From contig NZ_JAPLET010000030.1 of assembly GCF_026391055.1 (NCBI RefSeq), positions 496,001-560,000 of the forward strand: 64,000 nucleotides of DNA, in the 5' to 3' direction. The notes beneath the pieces were generated by a model. The model was given only the letters and a program-made list of their open reading frames with translations. It was not told where the DNA came from and did no database searches. Positions 27,970 through 37,449 of the stretch are shown here, piece by piece (position 1 is the first letter of the stretch; every line of letters begins with the position of its first letter). This DNA is from Spirosoma sp. Lineage in GTDB: Bacteria; Bacteroidota; Bacteroidia; Cytophagales; Spirosomataceae. Made by a program: the position numbers and the translations under genes.

Positions 27970-28275
27970 ATGAACATTACAACCAGCGTAACCAGCCGTC
28001 CTGCTATATCAACAACTGTCATAACGGCAAATGCACGGGATACTAGCCAAATGCTGGATGAGTTGCTGGTTATCAACGACGTAGAAGAATCGACTTGGCT
28101 GCCGGGTGCCTTAAAACGATCATCACGCTGGTTTTCTGAAAGCAATTACCTGGGAGTCGATGAGAACCATCATTTGATGTACAGCCTTAACCGAAAGGAA
28201 ATATACCTGTTCACGGCTATAGGCGTCACTGGTTTAACCCTATTGGGCTCACTTGCTCTATGGCTGGTTGGCTAA
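27970..28275 (+). CDS. Small tail-anchored-like membrane protein, 101 aa
   Basis: The product has a polar N-terminal 75 residues with LDELLVINDVEESTWLPGAL and then a single hydrophobic helix at the C-terminus (LFTAIGVTGLTLLGSLALWL), ending three residues later. This resembles C-tail anchored proteins. It has no signal peptide and I recognise no family. It stands alone with large AT-rich gaps on each side. A frame on the other strand (27951-28145) is shorter and lacks any context. Real gene likely, function unknown. Confidence 0.55.
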   Translation: MNITTSVTSRPAISTTVITANARDTSQMLDELLVINDVEESTWLPGALKRSSRWFSESNYLGVDENHHLMYSLNRKEIYLFTAIGVTGLTLLGSLALWLVG

Positions 28276-28931
28276 CTTGGAGGTGCCTTCACTGCCATAC
28301 ATCTACCCAGCCAACTTTGTGGGAAGTCTCGTTTAAAAATACTGCTGTTTTCTTCATCAGTCTGATTCAGGCCTTTATTTGTCCTGTTAAACGACCACGT
28401 ATGTAGGTGATAGTTCTTCTAGAAAAGCGCTTTTCATATAAGACTATTCCTTAAGTGGTCTGCTCTAAAAGCGGCCTTTTACCTACTTTATACCCTTTTT
28501 AAAACCGGCCAGCGTACCAGCATAAAGATGGGCGAACTTCTTAAAAATTTTACCAGAACCGTCTATAAACCAATGTACTAAAGTTTTACTATACAATAAA
28601 TCAAAAAGATACACACGATTATATTACCCATATTTCAACAGTTAAGTTATATTTGTTTACTTATCACATCAGTATCTTCATTTTGCTTGTTATTTCTCCT
28701 ATACATTTAATTTTTTATACTTGTCATATTCGCTATATGACCGCTTATAGCCGTTATATACACTAATTGGTAGACCCACCCTACTAATCTTCCTTACCCT
28801 AATTATCAGTATCCTTACCCACGTTTTGTATTTTATATCTTAAAGTGAGTTACTTTGCACAATAAGTGTGAAGACATCGATGTTTCCTTAGTGCCCTTTT
28901 CGTAACTCTGTAACTATAGAAATCTATCCAT
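28276..28931. other. Long AT-rich intergenic region with small palindromes
   Basis: About 650 bp with no supported gene. It holds a perfect 14-bp palindrome GAAAAGCGCTTTTC (28422-28435). A small stem TAAAAG/CTTTTA follows at 28467-28484 and may end the 27970-28275 transcript. The right end contains the promoter of the LytTR regulator. The length and base composition are unusual for this otherwise compact stretch. Confidence 0.45.
28825..28857 (+). promoter_or_regulatory. Candidate promoter of the LytTR/kinase operon
   Basis: TTTG (28825-28828) is followed after 21 bp by TTACTTTG (28850-28857), which fits the -7 consensus TAnnTTTG at seven of eight bases. The start codon lies at 28932. Confidence 0.45.
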
Positions 28932-29681
28932 ATGAATGACGTTGAATCAACGGTACGTTATAGTACCCTATTGGTCGAAGATGATCCTACTTTTATTGAA
29001 CAGCTAAGTCGTTATATTAACCAGGTAAAATTCCTCGCTCCGCCACTCATATGCTACACGGGTGTTGATGCCTTAAAAGTTCTGGCGACCACTCCAATAG
29101 ATATCCTGTTTCTGGACCTTACCCTGCCCGACATGAATGGGCTAGACTTACTAAGAGCCTCCCGGAATACGTCGGCCGTTATTGTTACGTCGGCTTACAG
29201 TGAACTAGCCATCGAGTGCTTTGATTTCGATATCATTGACTTTTTACCCAAGCCTTACGACTTTAAGCGGTTTTTGCGGGGTGTGGGACGCGTTCTTGAG
29301 CGTATCCAGCCAGCAGCCGTTACCGAGGGAAAGCCAGCAGCACCCATTAAGGAAGAAATATATTTTAAATCCGGACGGCGGTTGGAGCGGTTCGCCTTTA
29401 GTGATATTCTATACATAGAAGCGTATGGTCTTTACATTAAAGTCCACACCCCGGATGGCGTCTTCGCAGTTAATAAACGTATATCTGCCCTGTCTGATGA
29501 TCTCCCGAACGACCGTTTCATCCGTATTCATAAATCGTATATCGTCAACGTTACCCATCTGAAACGACTGGAATCAAAAGCGGTCTGGATCAAAACCACT
29601 AAGATTCCTATTGGTATTACCTATCAGCCTACGGTACAGGAGCAAATGCAAAAGCTTGGCATTAGTGCTAAGTCAAACTAA
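28932..29681 (+). CDS. LytTR family response regulator
   Basis: 249 aa. The receiver domain begins TLLVEDDPTF (acidic pocket), has the phospho-acceptor in ILFLDLTLPDMNG (Asp about 62), Thr/Ser in VIVTSAY and Lys in FLPKPYDF. The LytTR DNA-binding domain occupies about 150-245 (ILYIEAYGLYIKVHT, RFIRIHKSYIVNVTHL). It starts the operon; the histidine kinase follows after 5 bp and is its likely partner. The CpsB-type phosphatase gene begins shortly after the pair, so control of surface polysaccharide is possible but not shown. Confidence 0.94.
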   Translation: MNDVESTVRYSTLLVEDDPTFIEQLSRYINQVKFLAPPLICYTGVDALKVLATTPIDILFLDLTLPDMNGLDLLRASRNTSAVIVTSAYSELAIECFDFDIIDFLPKPYDFKRFLRGVGRVLERIQPAAVTEGKPAAPIKEEIYFKSGRRLERFAFSDILYIEAYGLYIKVHTPDGVFAVNKRISALSDDLPNDRFIRIHKSYIVNVTHLKRLESKAVWIKTTKIPIGITYQPTVQEQMQKLGISAKSN

Positions 29682-29686
29682 CCATC

Positions 29687-30991
29687 ATGCCCTCGCTATC
29701 AAGTATACAACAAAGGCTATTTCCGAGGTATGGCCTAGAATCACTGTCTCCATATGACAGATTCAGGTTCATGACCTTGCTAAACATTGCCTGGTTACTT
29801 ATTGCGGTAATGATTCTCGTTGCAATTGCCAACGCTTATTTTCACAAATACGATAGGGTGTTCAGCAACGCATTTAATATTACCTTTTCCTATGTGCCTA
29901 CACTTTGGCTCACCTATAAACATAAAATAAACCGTGCTGCCTGGTACTGTGTTGGTTCTTTATACATCACAATACTCCTCGCTTTTTTCCTGAGGCTGGC
30001 CACAGGTCATGAAACTGACCTGGACTTACATATAACAGGCCTTTGCATTATGTCGCTGATTCTACTCGACGGAAAAGCCTCGTTACTAATGGCTCTGCTA
30101 ACGGCCTTCACCTATTTTTCATGTAGAGTACTTCTCATTTATTACATCCCTACTCCATTCGAGATCGGCCACTTTGTAGACGGAACCACTGTTTTCAGCC
30201 TAATCATTTACTTTGGCTACATTGTCAGAAAAACAGCACTTAAGATGCAGCGGGAGATTAGTGAACAGAACAGCAAGCTTATCAACGCTAACACACTAAA
30301 AGACAAGCTATTTGGCATCATTGGCCACGACCTGCGCAGCCCCATCGCCAGCCTCAAAACCCAACTCATGGGCATACACGAAGGCTACATCAACCCCCTC
30401 GATTTCCAGCAGCGCACCGGACGGCTCATGCAGATGGTCGATGGCGTCTACCTGACCCTGGACAACCTGCTCCACTGGTCCATGCTCCAACGAGACCATC
30501 TCCTGACCCGACCCACAAAGCTCGACCTGACCCAACTCATCGAATCGGTTCTCTACCTTTACACCGGTGAGTTGAAAGAAAAAAACCTCTCCCTTACCAC
30601 CTGCTTTCAAGCCGCCCCGGTGGTAGCCGATGAACTGCAGCTCCAGATTGTGCTGCGCAACCTGCTCCACAACGCCATCAAGTTCACCCCGGCGGGCGGC
30701 TCTATCCACGTCAGCACCGGCCAACACGACCACACCGCCTGGCTGCGCATCACCGACTCGGGAGTGGGCATGCCCATCAGCCGACCGACCTCTTTGTCGG
30801 AGCAGGTCGTTCCCAGCCGGGGCACGGCGGGCGAGAAAGGGACGGGGCTGGGCCTGGAGCTATGTCGGGAGTTCATGCGGCTCAATCAGGGTGAGCTACT
30901 TATTGACAGTGAACCGGGGAAAGGAACGACCGTAACGATCAGACTTAGTAACTTTGCCGACGCAATGGATAAGCAACTTTTTTATCAATAA
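29687..30991 (+). CDS. Membrane histidine kinase with codon-mosaic catalytic half
   Basis: 434 aa. Residues 1-185 form about six membrane helices with short loops (LLNIAWLLIAVMILVAIANA and later). A linker follows, then HisKA with LFGIIGHDLRSPIASLKTQL (His about 212), and HATPase with NLLHNAIKFTPAGG, ITDSGVGMP and GEKGTGLGLELCREF. It phosphorylates the LytTR regulator encoded 5 bp upstream. The membrane half uses many A/T-ending codons, whereas about 30300-30880 uses almost only C/G-ending codons (for example the run coding LDNLLHWSML). Such a break inside one gene suggests recombination with a kinase from another replicon or paralogue. Confidence 0.9.
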   Translation: MPSLSSIQQRLFPRYGLESLSPYDRFRFMTLLNIAWLLIAVMILVAIANAYFHKYDRVFSNAFNITFSYVPTLWLTYKHKINRAAWYCVGSLYITILLAFFLRLATGHETDLDLHITGLCIMSLILLDGKASLLMALLTAFTYFSCRVLLIYYIPTPFEIGHFVDGTTVFSLIIYFGYIVRKTALKMQREISEQNSKLINANTLKDKLFGIIGHDLRSPIASLKTQLMGIHEGYINPLDFQQRTGRLMQMVDGVYLTLDNLLHWSMLQRDHLLTRPTKLDLTQLIESVLYLYTGELKEKNLSLTTCFQAAPVVADELQLQIVLRNLLHNAIKFTPAGGSIHVSTGQHDHTAWLRITDSGVGMPISRPTSLSEQVVPSRGTAGEKGTGLGLELCREFMRLNQGELLIDSEPGKGTTVTIRLSNFADAMDKQLFYQ

Positions 30992-31209
30992 CAGAGTTTT
31001 GTAGACTTATATAATAAGTCTTTAACTTAAAATTTACCTTTACATCAAATCAAACATCGATTTACATCTTGCAGATCTAGTGGGTGGTAAGCTTTAACTT
31101 ACACTAAACCCAGCTTCTCTTCGTAAAAGAATCGCAGTTGGGCAGCTATCACTCGTATCAGCCTTGTCGTTTATCGGCTCACACACGTCGTGTAGGATTG
31201 GCTCCGTTT

Positions 31210-31238
31210 TTTGTTAGCCAACTGATTTTGTAGATTTG
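31210..31238 (+). promoter_or_regulatory. Promoter of the CpsB-type phosphatase gene
   Basis: TTTG (31210-31213) and TAGATTTG (31231-31238) match the Bacteroidota -33 and -7 elements with a 17-bp spacer. The ATG is at 31255, so the leader is very short. Confidence 0.55.
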
Positions 31239-31254
31239 ACGAGATTACAACATT

Positions 31255-32022
31255 ATGAATCTTTGGAAACAGTTAAAAACACGGCTCACACAGAATCTGG
31301 CAAACGATCCGAAAGCAGTGGAGGAGGCCTGTTTCTGGCGCGTTGACATGCATTCGCACTTACTCCCCAATGTCGACGATGGTGTTAGTAGCCAAGAAGA
31401 AACCCTGGCTTGCTTACAGCAGATGGCCGCCTGGGGTATTCAGCGGGTCATTACCACACCGCATGTCAGCCGCGACTGGTACCCCAACTCGTCCGATACG
31501 TTACGGACGGGCCAGTTAGAATTGCAGGAGCTAGCTGATACGCATGGTCTGTCCATGCAAATTGACGTTGCAGCTGAATATATGCTCGACGAGTTTTTCC
31601 CGGAACTGCTTGATAAAAACGACCTGATGACATTTGGGAAGGAACGGTACGTACTCATAGAAACCGGCTGGGCAGCCGCTCCACAGCAGCTCGAAGATGT
31701 GTTATTTCGCCTTCAAACCAAAGGTTACATGCCCGTTCTGGCTCACCCAGAACGCTACACTTACTACCATACAGACGAAGCTGCGCTGGCCCGACTCCAT
31801 GAAATTGGCTGTTTATTTCAGCTTAACTGGCTTTCGCTGACGGGTAGGTACGGCCGAAAAGTTCGTACTCAGGCACAGCGCATACTGCACAATAACTGGG
31901 TCGATTTTATTGGCAGTGATCTCCATCGGGCAGATGACCTGGATACGCTTGCCTCGTTATTTACCCTGCCGGAGTATGAACTACTCCGCTCCCAGCCCCT
32001 GCGGAATGAGTCATTGCGTTGA
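31255..32022 (+). CDS. CpsB/YwqE-type PHP tyrosine phosphatase
   Basis: 255 aa, no signal peptide. It has the PHP metal-binding pattern of the CpsB/CapC family: FWRVDMHSHLLPNVDDGVSS (His-x-His at about 33-35, then Asp-Asp-Gly), VITTPHVS, MPVLAHPERYTYY and DFIGSDLHR near the end. These phosphatases use a trinuclear metal site to dephosphorylate the Tyr-rich tail of Wzc-type kinases in capsule or exopolysaccharide export. The Wzc homologue here (59429-61771) ends in a Tyr cluster and would be the natural substrate. It has its own promoter and no operon partner. Confidence 0.92.
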   Translation: MNLWKQLKTRLTQNLANDPKAVEEACFWRVDMHSHLLPNVDDGVSSQEETLACLQQMAAWGIQRVITTPHVSRDWYPNSSDTLRTGQLELQELADTHGLSMQIDVAAEYMLDEFFPELLDKNDLMTFGKERYVLIETGWAAAPQQLEDVLFRLQTKGYMPVLAHPERYTYYHTDEAALARLHEIGCLFQLNWLSLTGRYGRKVRTQAQRILHNNWVDFIGSDLHRADDLDTLASLFTLPEYELLRSQPLRNESLR

Positions 32023-32034
32023 GCGGACATACCC

Positions 32035-33030
32035 TCATCCAACAAACTCTGTCTGGTAATACGTATGTTGTCGCACGGGTTCCGGCACCCTGGTTTGATA
32101 CGTATAGGTACGCCGGACAATATAGCTTTTTTTGCCCTGAGACTCATAATAGGTACGCATTTGCAGATCCAGGCTAACGCCAAACGCCAGAAACTGGAGC
32201 CCGGCCAATAGCCAGATCGCACCTACGGCAAAGCGGTCGAGATCCGTAACAGCGGCATCAGACGTCCATAAAAAGCGCATGGACAGAAAAAGGCCACCAA
32301 GCAGCAACAGCATACCCAGCCCGCCAAACAGGTGCATGGGTCGGTTCAGGTATCGCTTAAAAAACAGCAGCAGAAACAAGTCGCTTAAAACGCGCCCCGT
32401 TCGTCCCAACCCATATTTTGACTGACCGATCCGGCGGGGGTGGTGCCGAACGGGGACCTGTACAATCCGGGCACCATCCAAGTGGGCCAGTGCTGCAATG
32501 AACCGGTGCAGCTCGCCATATAAGCCAATCCGTTTTACACAATCGGCCCGGAACACTTTAAGCGCACAGCCATTATCATCAATGGGCAGGTCGAGCGTTC
32601 GACGGATAAGGCCATTTGCCAGTCGGCTAGGCCATACCCGCGACCAGCTCGCGTCCTGGCGATTATGCCGACGACCCATCACCAGATCGACGTCCTGTTC
32701 GTCAGCAATCCGAAGCATGGGAATAATATCCAGCGGATCATTCTGCTGGTCGCCGTCCATCGTAACAATAAACCTGCCCCTGGCGGCATCGATACCCGCC
32801 GACAAGGCCGCGCTCTGGCCATAGTTTTTTTGTAAGTCCAGAATCGTCAGCCGCTCGTTTCGGACGGCCAGCAACTCGGCCAGCGTCGCATCGGTTGAGC
32901 CATCGTTGACGTAAATAATCTCATAATCCAGCGATTGCAACGCCCGATGGAGCTGATCAAGTAAGGGCTTGTTATTTCCTGATTCGTTGTAAACACAAAC
33001 CACGATAGATACATACGGTCGATTTTCCAT
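32035..33030 (-). CDS. GT2 polyprenyl-phosphate glycosyltransferase (ArnC/DPM1-like)
   Basis: 331 aa. The GT2 fold begins VSIVVCVYNESGNNKPLL with EIIYVNDGSTDAT and the catalytic DxD-type TMDGDQQNDP (about 92). Two C-terminal membrane helices (about 236-258 and 270-292) match the ArnC/GtrB layout. Such enzymes attach a sugar to undecaprenyl phosphate for later use on the periplasmic side. It lies in a minus-strand run with an epimerase (10-bp gap), an ArnT-like transferase and a Wzi-like protein. Donor sugar unknown. Confidence 0.9.
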   Translation of the reverse strand: MENRPYVSIVVCVYNESGNNKPLLDQLHRALQSLDYEIIYVNDGSTDATLAELLAVRNERLTILDLQKNYGQSAALSAGIDAARGRFIVTMDGDQQNDPLDIIPMLRIADEQDVDLVMGRRHNRQDASWSRVWPSRLANGLIRRTLDLPIDDNGCALKVFRADCVKRIGLYGELHRFIAALAHLDGARIVQVPVRHHPRRIGQSKYGLGRTGRVLSDLFLLLFFKRYLNRPMHLFGGLGMLLLLGGLFLSMRFLWTSDAAVTDLDRFAVGAIWLLAGLQFLAFGVSLDLQMRTYYESQGKKSYIVRRTYTYQTRVPEPVRQHTYYQTEFVG

Positions 33031-33040
33031 AGGCTTTTAC

Positions 33041-34009
33041 TTACTCGATGGGCTGGGCATAAGCCTGCGTTCGTTGATATTGATTGACCATGTTGCGTAA
33101 GCCGTCTTTCAGGCCGGTAGCTGGCTGATAGTCCAGTAACCGTCGGGCTTTTTCGATGGATGCGTGAGTATACGGCACATCGCCCGGCTGATCGGCCAGC
33201 CAGTTGATCGGCACACGCCGTTTGGTGAGCTGTTCGAGCATACCAATTAATTCCAGCAGCGTAACCGGATGAGCACTGCCCAAATTGACAATCTCATAGC
33301 CCTTTACCCGCTCGATCGACCGGCTTATGCCGGCCACAATATCATCGACATACGTATAATCGCGACGACTTAGCCCATCGCCGAAAAGGGTAATCGACTG
33401 ACGGTTTTTTAGTTGCTGAATGAACCGGGAGATGCCCATATCGGGGCGCTGCTGCGGGCCATAAACGGTAAACAGCCGCAAACAAAATACGTGCAAACCG
33501 TACAGCTGGTGATGCTGCTGGCACAGCCGTTCGGCTGCCCGTTTCGAGAAAGCGTAAGGTGATACCGAATTTTCGGCACAATCCGTTTCCAGAAACACGC
33601 CCCCGGACCGGCTGCCGTATACGGACGATGACGAGGCAAACACAAATCGCTTGACATTGAATAACCGCATGGCTTCCAGCAAAACAGCCGTCCCGTTTAC
33701 GTTATGCTCCATGTAGGCAGACGGGTTCTGTAACGATGGCCGAACACCCGCCAGACCGGCCAGATGAATTACGCCATCGACCCGGTGGGCGCTAAAAATC
33801 TGGTTCAGTAAGCCTGAATCGCGGATATCTCCCCGGTACAATGACCAGCCTGATAAATGCCGGATAGATTGTATATGCTGCCACTTAATGGCGGGGTCGT
33901 AACTACTGTTGAAATTATCGAGCAGTAGCACCGTGTGCCCCATTGCCAGCAAATGACGGGTTAGTGTATGACCGATAAAGCCCGCTCCACCCGTTATCAG
34001 AATCGTCAT
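33041..34009 (-). CDS. NAD-dependent sugar epimerase (UDP-glucuronate epimerase-like SDR)
   Basis: 322 aa extended SDR. The Rossmann glycine motif is TGGAGFIGHTL, the serine of the triad is in FASSSSVYG, and the Tyr/Lys pair is in SPYAFSKRAAERL. The pattern, with GDIRDSGLL and IHLAGLAGVRPSLQNP, resembles UDP-glucuronate 4-epimerases and related UDP-hexose enzymes. It supplies a nucleotide sugar for the GT2 and ArnT-like proteins. Exact sugar cannot be told from motifs. It is followed 10 bp later by the GT2 gene. Confidence 0.9.
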   Translation of the reverse strand: MTILITGGAGFIGHTLTRHLLAMGHTVLLLDNFNSSYDPAIKWQHIQSIRHLSGWSLYRGDIRDSGLLNQIFSAHRVDGVIHLAGLAGVRPSLQNPSAYMEHNVNGTAVLLEAMRLFNVKRFVFASSSSVYGSRSGGVFLETDCAENSVSPYAFSKRAAERLCQQHHQLYGLHVFCLRLFTVYGPQQRPDMGISRFIQQLKNRQSITLFGDGLSRRDYTYVDDIVAGISRSIERVKGYEIVNLGSAHPVTLLELIGMLEQLTKRRVPINWLADQPGDVPYTHASIEKARRLLDYQPATGLKDGLRNMVNQYQRTQAYAQPIE

Positions 34010-34048
34010 CGCGTATAAACGTTTTACCTGATTGATGATTGGTTATTC

Positions 34049-34089
34049 GTTAGTGGTTAGTGTGTTACGGATAACCATTAACCACTAAC
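34049..34089. repeat. Hairpin between ArnT-like and epimerase genes
   Basis: A 12-bp stem (34049-34060 with 34078-34089, one G-T pair) lies directly after the ArnT-like stop (34092) on the minus strand, inside the operon. The sequence is a TTAGTGGTTAG-type repeat. It may tune or process the transcript; no T-run. Confidence 0.5.
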
Positions 34090-34091
34090 CA

Positions 34092-35705
34092 TTACTCAAA
34101 TACGACAATGGACGCCGGGTGCCGATCAAACAGAACAAGTTGGGCAACGGTCCTGGCGGATTCATGCGCCAGACTGACTGAGTCGGCGATGTAATAAGCA
34201 CCCGGTATCTTTTTGCTGGTTTTCCGTAAGATGTCGCCCCGTGTAAGGGTAATATGAAACGAGCTGACATCCGTTGCCGGGCCGTCCCCTACGGTTGTTT
34301 TGTAGCCATACAGCGGATGCCCCAGTGTTAGGCGGGCTGCTTTAACAGCCGCATCTCTGTAAAACTCACGCTTGGCAGCTCTACCCGGCAGCGCAAACCA
34401 GTTGAATCCCATCCGAACGACAATCAGCACGGCAATCATCAGACTGAGCCGATTGCGGGCATCCCTGAGCATAAACCAAGCCAGACCCGCCAGCAGAACA
34501 GAGAGAGCGGCCGTTTTGGCGAATGCACCGGGCAACACACGGGTTGTGGGGTAGAATATAACGGCCCAGCAACCCAGGGCCAACACAACCGTTGTGACCA
34601 GCCAAATCCGCTCCACCCACCACCGCCCACGGCTAGCCGGGCTACTGTGTTCATAATAGAGATACGCCAGTACGGTAAACAGCATAGGCATTAGCCCGAT
34701 CAGGTAGCGCCCATATACCTGGGGCGAGAGCCAGTAAATGACAACCGTAGAACTGAACGATACCGCATTAAAGGCAATAAAAGGATTGCCTGCCAGAACT
34801 TTGCCGATTCCGCGACGTATCAATAACACCAGCAATAGCGTGAAAGGGGCAAAGTGGTAAGTAAGCTCAAACGGAAAGGTAATCAGGTGCAGCAGGGTTG
34901 CGCCCCAGCCAAAGTACAGTCCGGTACGCTTGGCACTTTCGGTAAACAAGACCCCCGCAACATCCTGAAGCGGGATGGCGTTCCGGCTGAAATACGTCCA
35001 GTAGTAAGCGCCCGTAATGAGTACGAATACCCCGATACCGGCAAAATGAGCCGGATGGAAAAGCAAACGAGTCCGCCGGGTATACGCAAACCAGCCCAGC
35101 AGGGTTAACCCCTGAAAAGCTACCGGAGGAAGTCCTTTAAGCAAAAAAGCGACAGCCGTAAGAGCATACGTTGTGAGGTAAAGCCACCAGTACGACCGTT
35201 TCTGATCGTAGCGATAGACCAGCACAATGGCCGTATAGGTAACCAGTGAGAAGGTGATCTCAATTAGCCCCAGCATCGAATCGTACAGCAGCACTCGCCC
35301 GTTGGTAAGCATCATCAGGGCAGCCGCCCCACCCACCACCGGGTTTATTTCCTTTCGCACGAACCGGAATAATACCAGGCCCAGCAACAGCAGCGAAACG
35401 AACATAGGGAACCGCAGGGCGAAAGACGAATAGTTACCAAACAGCCGATATGAAGCAATGATGAGCCAGTTGAACAGAGGTGGTTTGTTAAAATACCGTT
35501 CGCCATGCAGTGTAGGCGTTATGTAATCGCCGGACAGCATCATCTCCAGCGATACCAGTGCTCGGCGAGCCTCATCGCCCGTATCGAGCGGCATAAATCC
35601 CAGGTGAGACACCAGCGTGAACGCCAGGCCTGCACAGAGGACTAAAGGCCACCAGTTGGTTGTTGACCCAACAGTAAGCCGATTGGCAGTTGTGAGAGCT
35701 TCCAT
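34092..35705 (-). CDS. ArnT-like GT39/GT83 membrane glycosyltransferase
   Basis: 537 aa with about 12 membrane helices across the first 420 residues. The first periplasmic loop has GFMPLDTGDEARRALVSLEM, the acidic motif expected for lipid-linked sugar transferases of the ArnT/PMT class, and then RYFNKPPLFNWLI. These enzymes move a sugar from undecaprenyl phosphate to lipid A or protein at the periplasmic face. The GT2 in the same operon could make the donor. The C-terminal soluble part has no clear motif. Acceptor unknown; the nearby PagL-like gene points to lipid A. Confidence 0.9.
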   Translation of the reverse strand: MEALTTANRLTVGSTTNWWPLVLCAGLAFTLVSHLGFMPLDTGDEARRALVSLEMMLSGDYITPTLHGERYFNKPPLFNWLIIASYRLFGNYSSFALRFPMFVSLLLLGLVLFRFVRKEINPVVGGAAALMMLTNGRVLLYDSMLGLIEITFSLVTYTAIVLVYRYDQKRSYWWLYLTTYALTAVAFLLKGLPPVAFQGLTLLGWFAYTRRTRLLFHPAHFAGIGVFVLITGAYYWTYFSRNAIPLQDVAGVLFTESAKRTGLYFGWGATLLHLITFPFELTYHFAPFTLLLVLLIRRGIGKVLAGNPFIAFNAVSFSSTVVIYWLSPQVYGRYLIGLMPMLFTVLAYLYYEHSSPASRGRWWVERIWLVTTVVLALGCWAVIFYPTTRVLPGAFAKTAALSVLLAGLAWFMLRDARNRLSLMIAVLIVVRMGFNWFALPGRAAKREFYRDAAVKAARLTLGHPLYGYKTTVGDGPATDVSSFHITLTRGDILRKTSKKIPGAYYIADSVSLAHESARTVAQLVLFDRHPASIVVFE

Positions 35706-35724
35706 CTGATACCGAACAGTTCGT

Positions 35725-37230
35725 TTATCGTTTTTGAATGACTTTACGTAAGCTCAACCACCCACCCAGGTTATTCGTCAGCCACTGTCCCTGGTCGAGG
35801 GCCACGGCCAGATTCAGTTGGGTGCCGCCCAGCCACGATACGGGTAGCATGAGTTGGGCCATACCCGAAAACTGGGTTAGTGGGGTGCGTGGGTCGCTGC
35901 TCATAGGTCGCCCCAGATTACGGCTGAATGACAAGAGTGTTCGGAGCTGCACGCCAGATGGCCACTCTCCCAGCATACCAAAATGGCCTACTTGTACGCG
36001 GTTGTTGCTGATCATCATGGGCCCAAAATTTTTACGGCCACCTTTTAAATTGTGCAGATCCTCCCGGGAATCCATCAGGCGAGTAATAAAGGGAGTTCCA
36101 ATAATCCGCTGCCGGTGGGTCCAGCCGTCAACGTACTGGTAATTATTGAAGTAATCGTCGGCCCCGTTGTACAGGCGGCTCCCAATGTTAAAGTTAAAAT
36201 CTGTCTGGTTTAAGGTTGTCAGAAATTCGGCGGTCAACTGCCGGATTACGAAGCCACGTCGGCCGTCAAGCTGCTTATTTTTCCAGCGAATGCCATACAG
36301 GCCATCGGGCATATTCTGAAACGCCACCCCCGACTTGTCTTCGAAAGGATGTTGATAATACAAAAACCAGTTGCCCTCCTTAGCGTCAATCTCCATGGCA
36401 ACGTCGATGGAGCCGAGGTGATTTCCGGCCTGATTTATTAAATCGAAGTGACTATACTGGGCCGTATCATTAGGTGGTTGTCTGACCAGTATGATGTCTT
36501 TATAAGTCTGCAGCGAACTGGGAATTTTACCATCCACTGTATAAGCCCCTTTTAGGGTTCGCGAACTACCGCCCCATTGTGCATAGTGCGTAACCCCTCC
36601 GTATAACTTCACCCGGCTCCGAAAAAGGTTGATCCGTACAAACAGGGCTTTTTGATGAAGAAACGAATTTTGGATAGAATCGGTGTTACTAAACCATCCA
36701 TGGGCATACATTCCATTAAGGGCAACTACACCTTTTGTAAAGCCTAATGGCACATAGCCACGGCTACCCAGTTGGATTTTATAGATCGGCAGGGCATTTC
36801 CAGACCAAGCATACGAACCCGACGACAAAAGCGTATCGACCAGCCCGAACACTTCCCGCTTACGTCCCAGGTATAACTCAAAGTTCCTGGATAACAGACT
36901 GGCATAGGCTACCGGCAGAATAAACTGCGAACGAGTACCTACATTGGCCACCCCTTCGACGGCTACTTTTGAATGAATCCTTTGCAGGTTACCGAACTGC
37001 CTGGTAAGACCCAGTCGAACAATCCCGGCTGGCCCGGTTAAGGGTACGGTTCCATATTGGCGCGACCGAAACCAGAACGGCGTTTGTCTGGCCGACGATC
37101 CAAAGCCGCCTACTTCGGCCATAAAGCTCTGCCGGGCGGTCACCGTATCGGGGATAGCCTGAGCGACCAAACGAGGTTGAACAGCAATACAGGCAAGAAA
37201 TAAAAGAATGAAGCGTACTATATTTATCAT
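35725..37230 (-). CDS. Wzi-like capsule assembly outer-membrane protein
   Basis: 501 aa with signal peptide (MINIVRFILLFLACIAVQPRLVAQ). The mature part is a large beta barrel with family-like stretches: TPFWFRSRQYGTVPL, LYLGRKREVFG and the strand-rich middle GRRGFVIRQLTAEF. It matches the Wzi family (PF14052 type), outer-membrane lectins that bind capsule to the cell surface. It is the first gene of the minus-strand run and 19 bp from the ArnT-like gene, so Wzi and the lipid-A-type sugar cassette share expression. Confidence 0.85.
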   Translation of the reverse strand: MINIVRFILLFLACIAVQPRLVAQAIPDTVTARQSFMAEVGGFGSSARQTPFWFRSRQYGTVPLTGPAGIVRLGLTRQFGNLQRIHSKVAVEGVANVGTRSQFILPVAYASLLSRNFELYLGRKREVFGLVDTLLSSGSYAWSGNALPIYKIQLGSRGYVPLGFTKGVVALNGMYAHGWFSNTDSIQNSFLHQKALFVRINLFRSRVKLYGGVTHYAQWGGSSRTLKGAYTVDGKIPSSLQTYKDIILVRQPPNDTAQYSHFDLINQAGNHLGSIDVAMEIDAKEGNWFLYYQHPFEDKSGVAFQNMPDGLYGIRWKNKQLDGRRGFVIRQLTAEFLTTLNQTDFNFNIGSRLYNGADDYFNNYQYVDGWTHRQRIIGTPFITRLMDSREDLHNLKGGRKNFGPMMISNNRVQVGHFGMLGEWPSGVQLRTLLSFSRNLGRPMSSDPRTPLTQFSGMAQLMLPVSWLGGTQLNLAVALDQGQWLTNNLGGWLSLRKVIQKR

Positions 37231-37449
37231 GAAGTCAACTATATTTTGTATTTATACTACAACCTATTAAGACTATACACATAAATTCTCTTTTTCTATA
37301 AATTAACGTCTTACAATCTTAGTAAAAAACAATCAATAATTTACCCTTTCAGCTATACTGGGAATAATATGTTTACAATATTAGTGAAATACAGGTATAA
37401 TTAATTGACTTGCTCAACTCACAAGGCTTATTTCTTTAAGTAACCTGTA

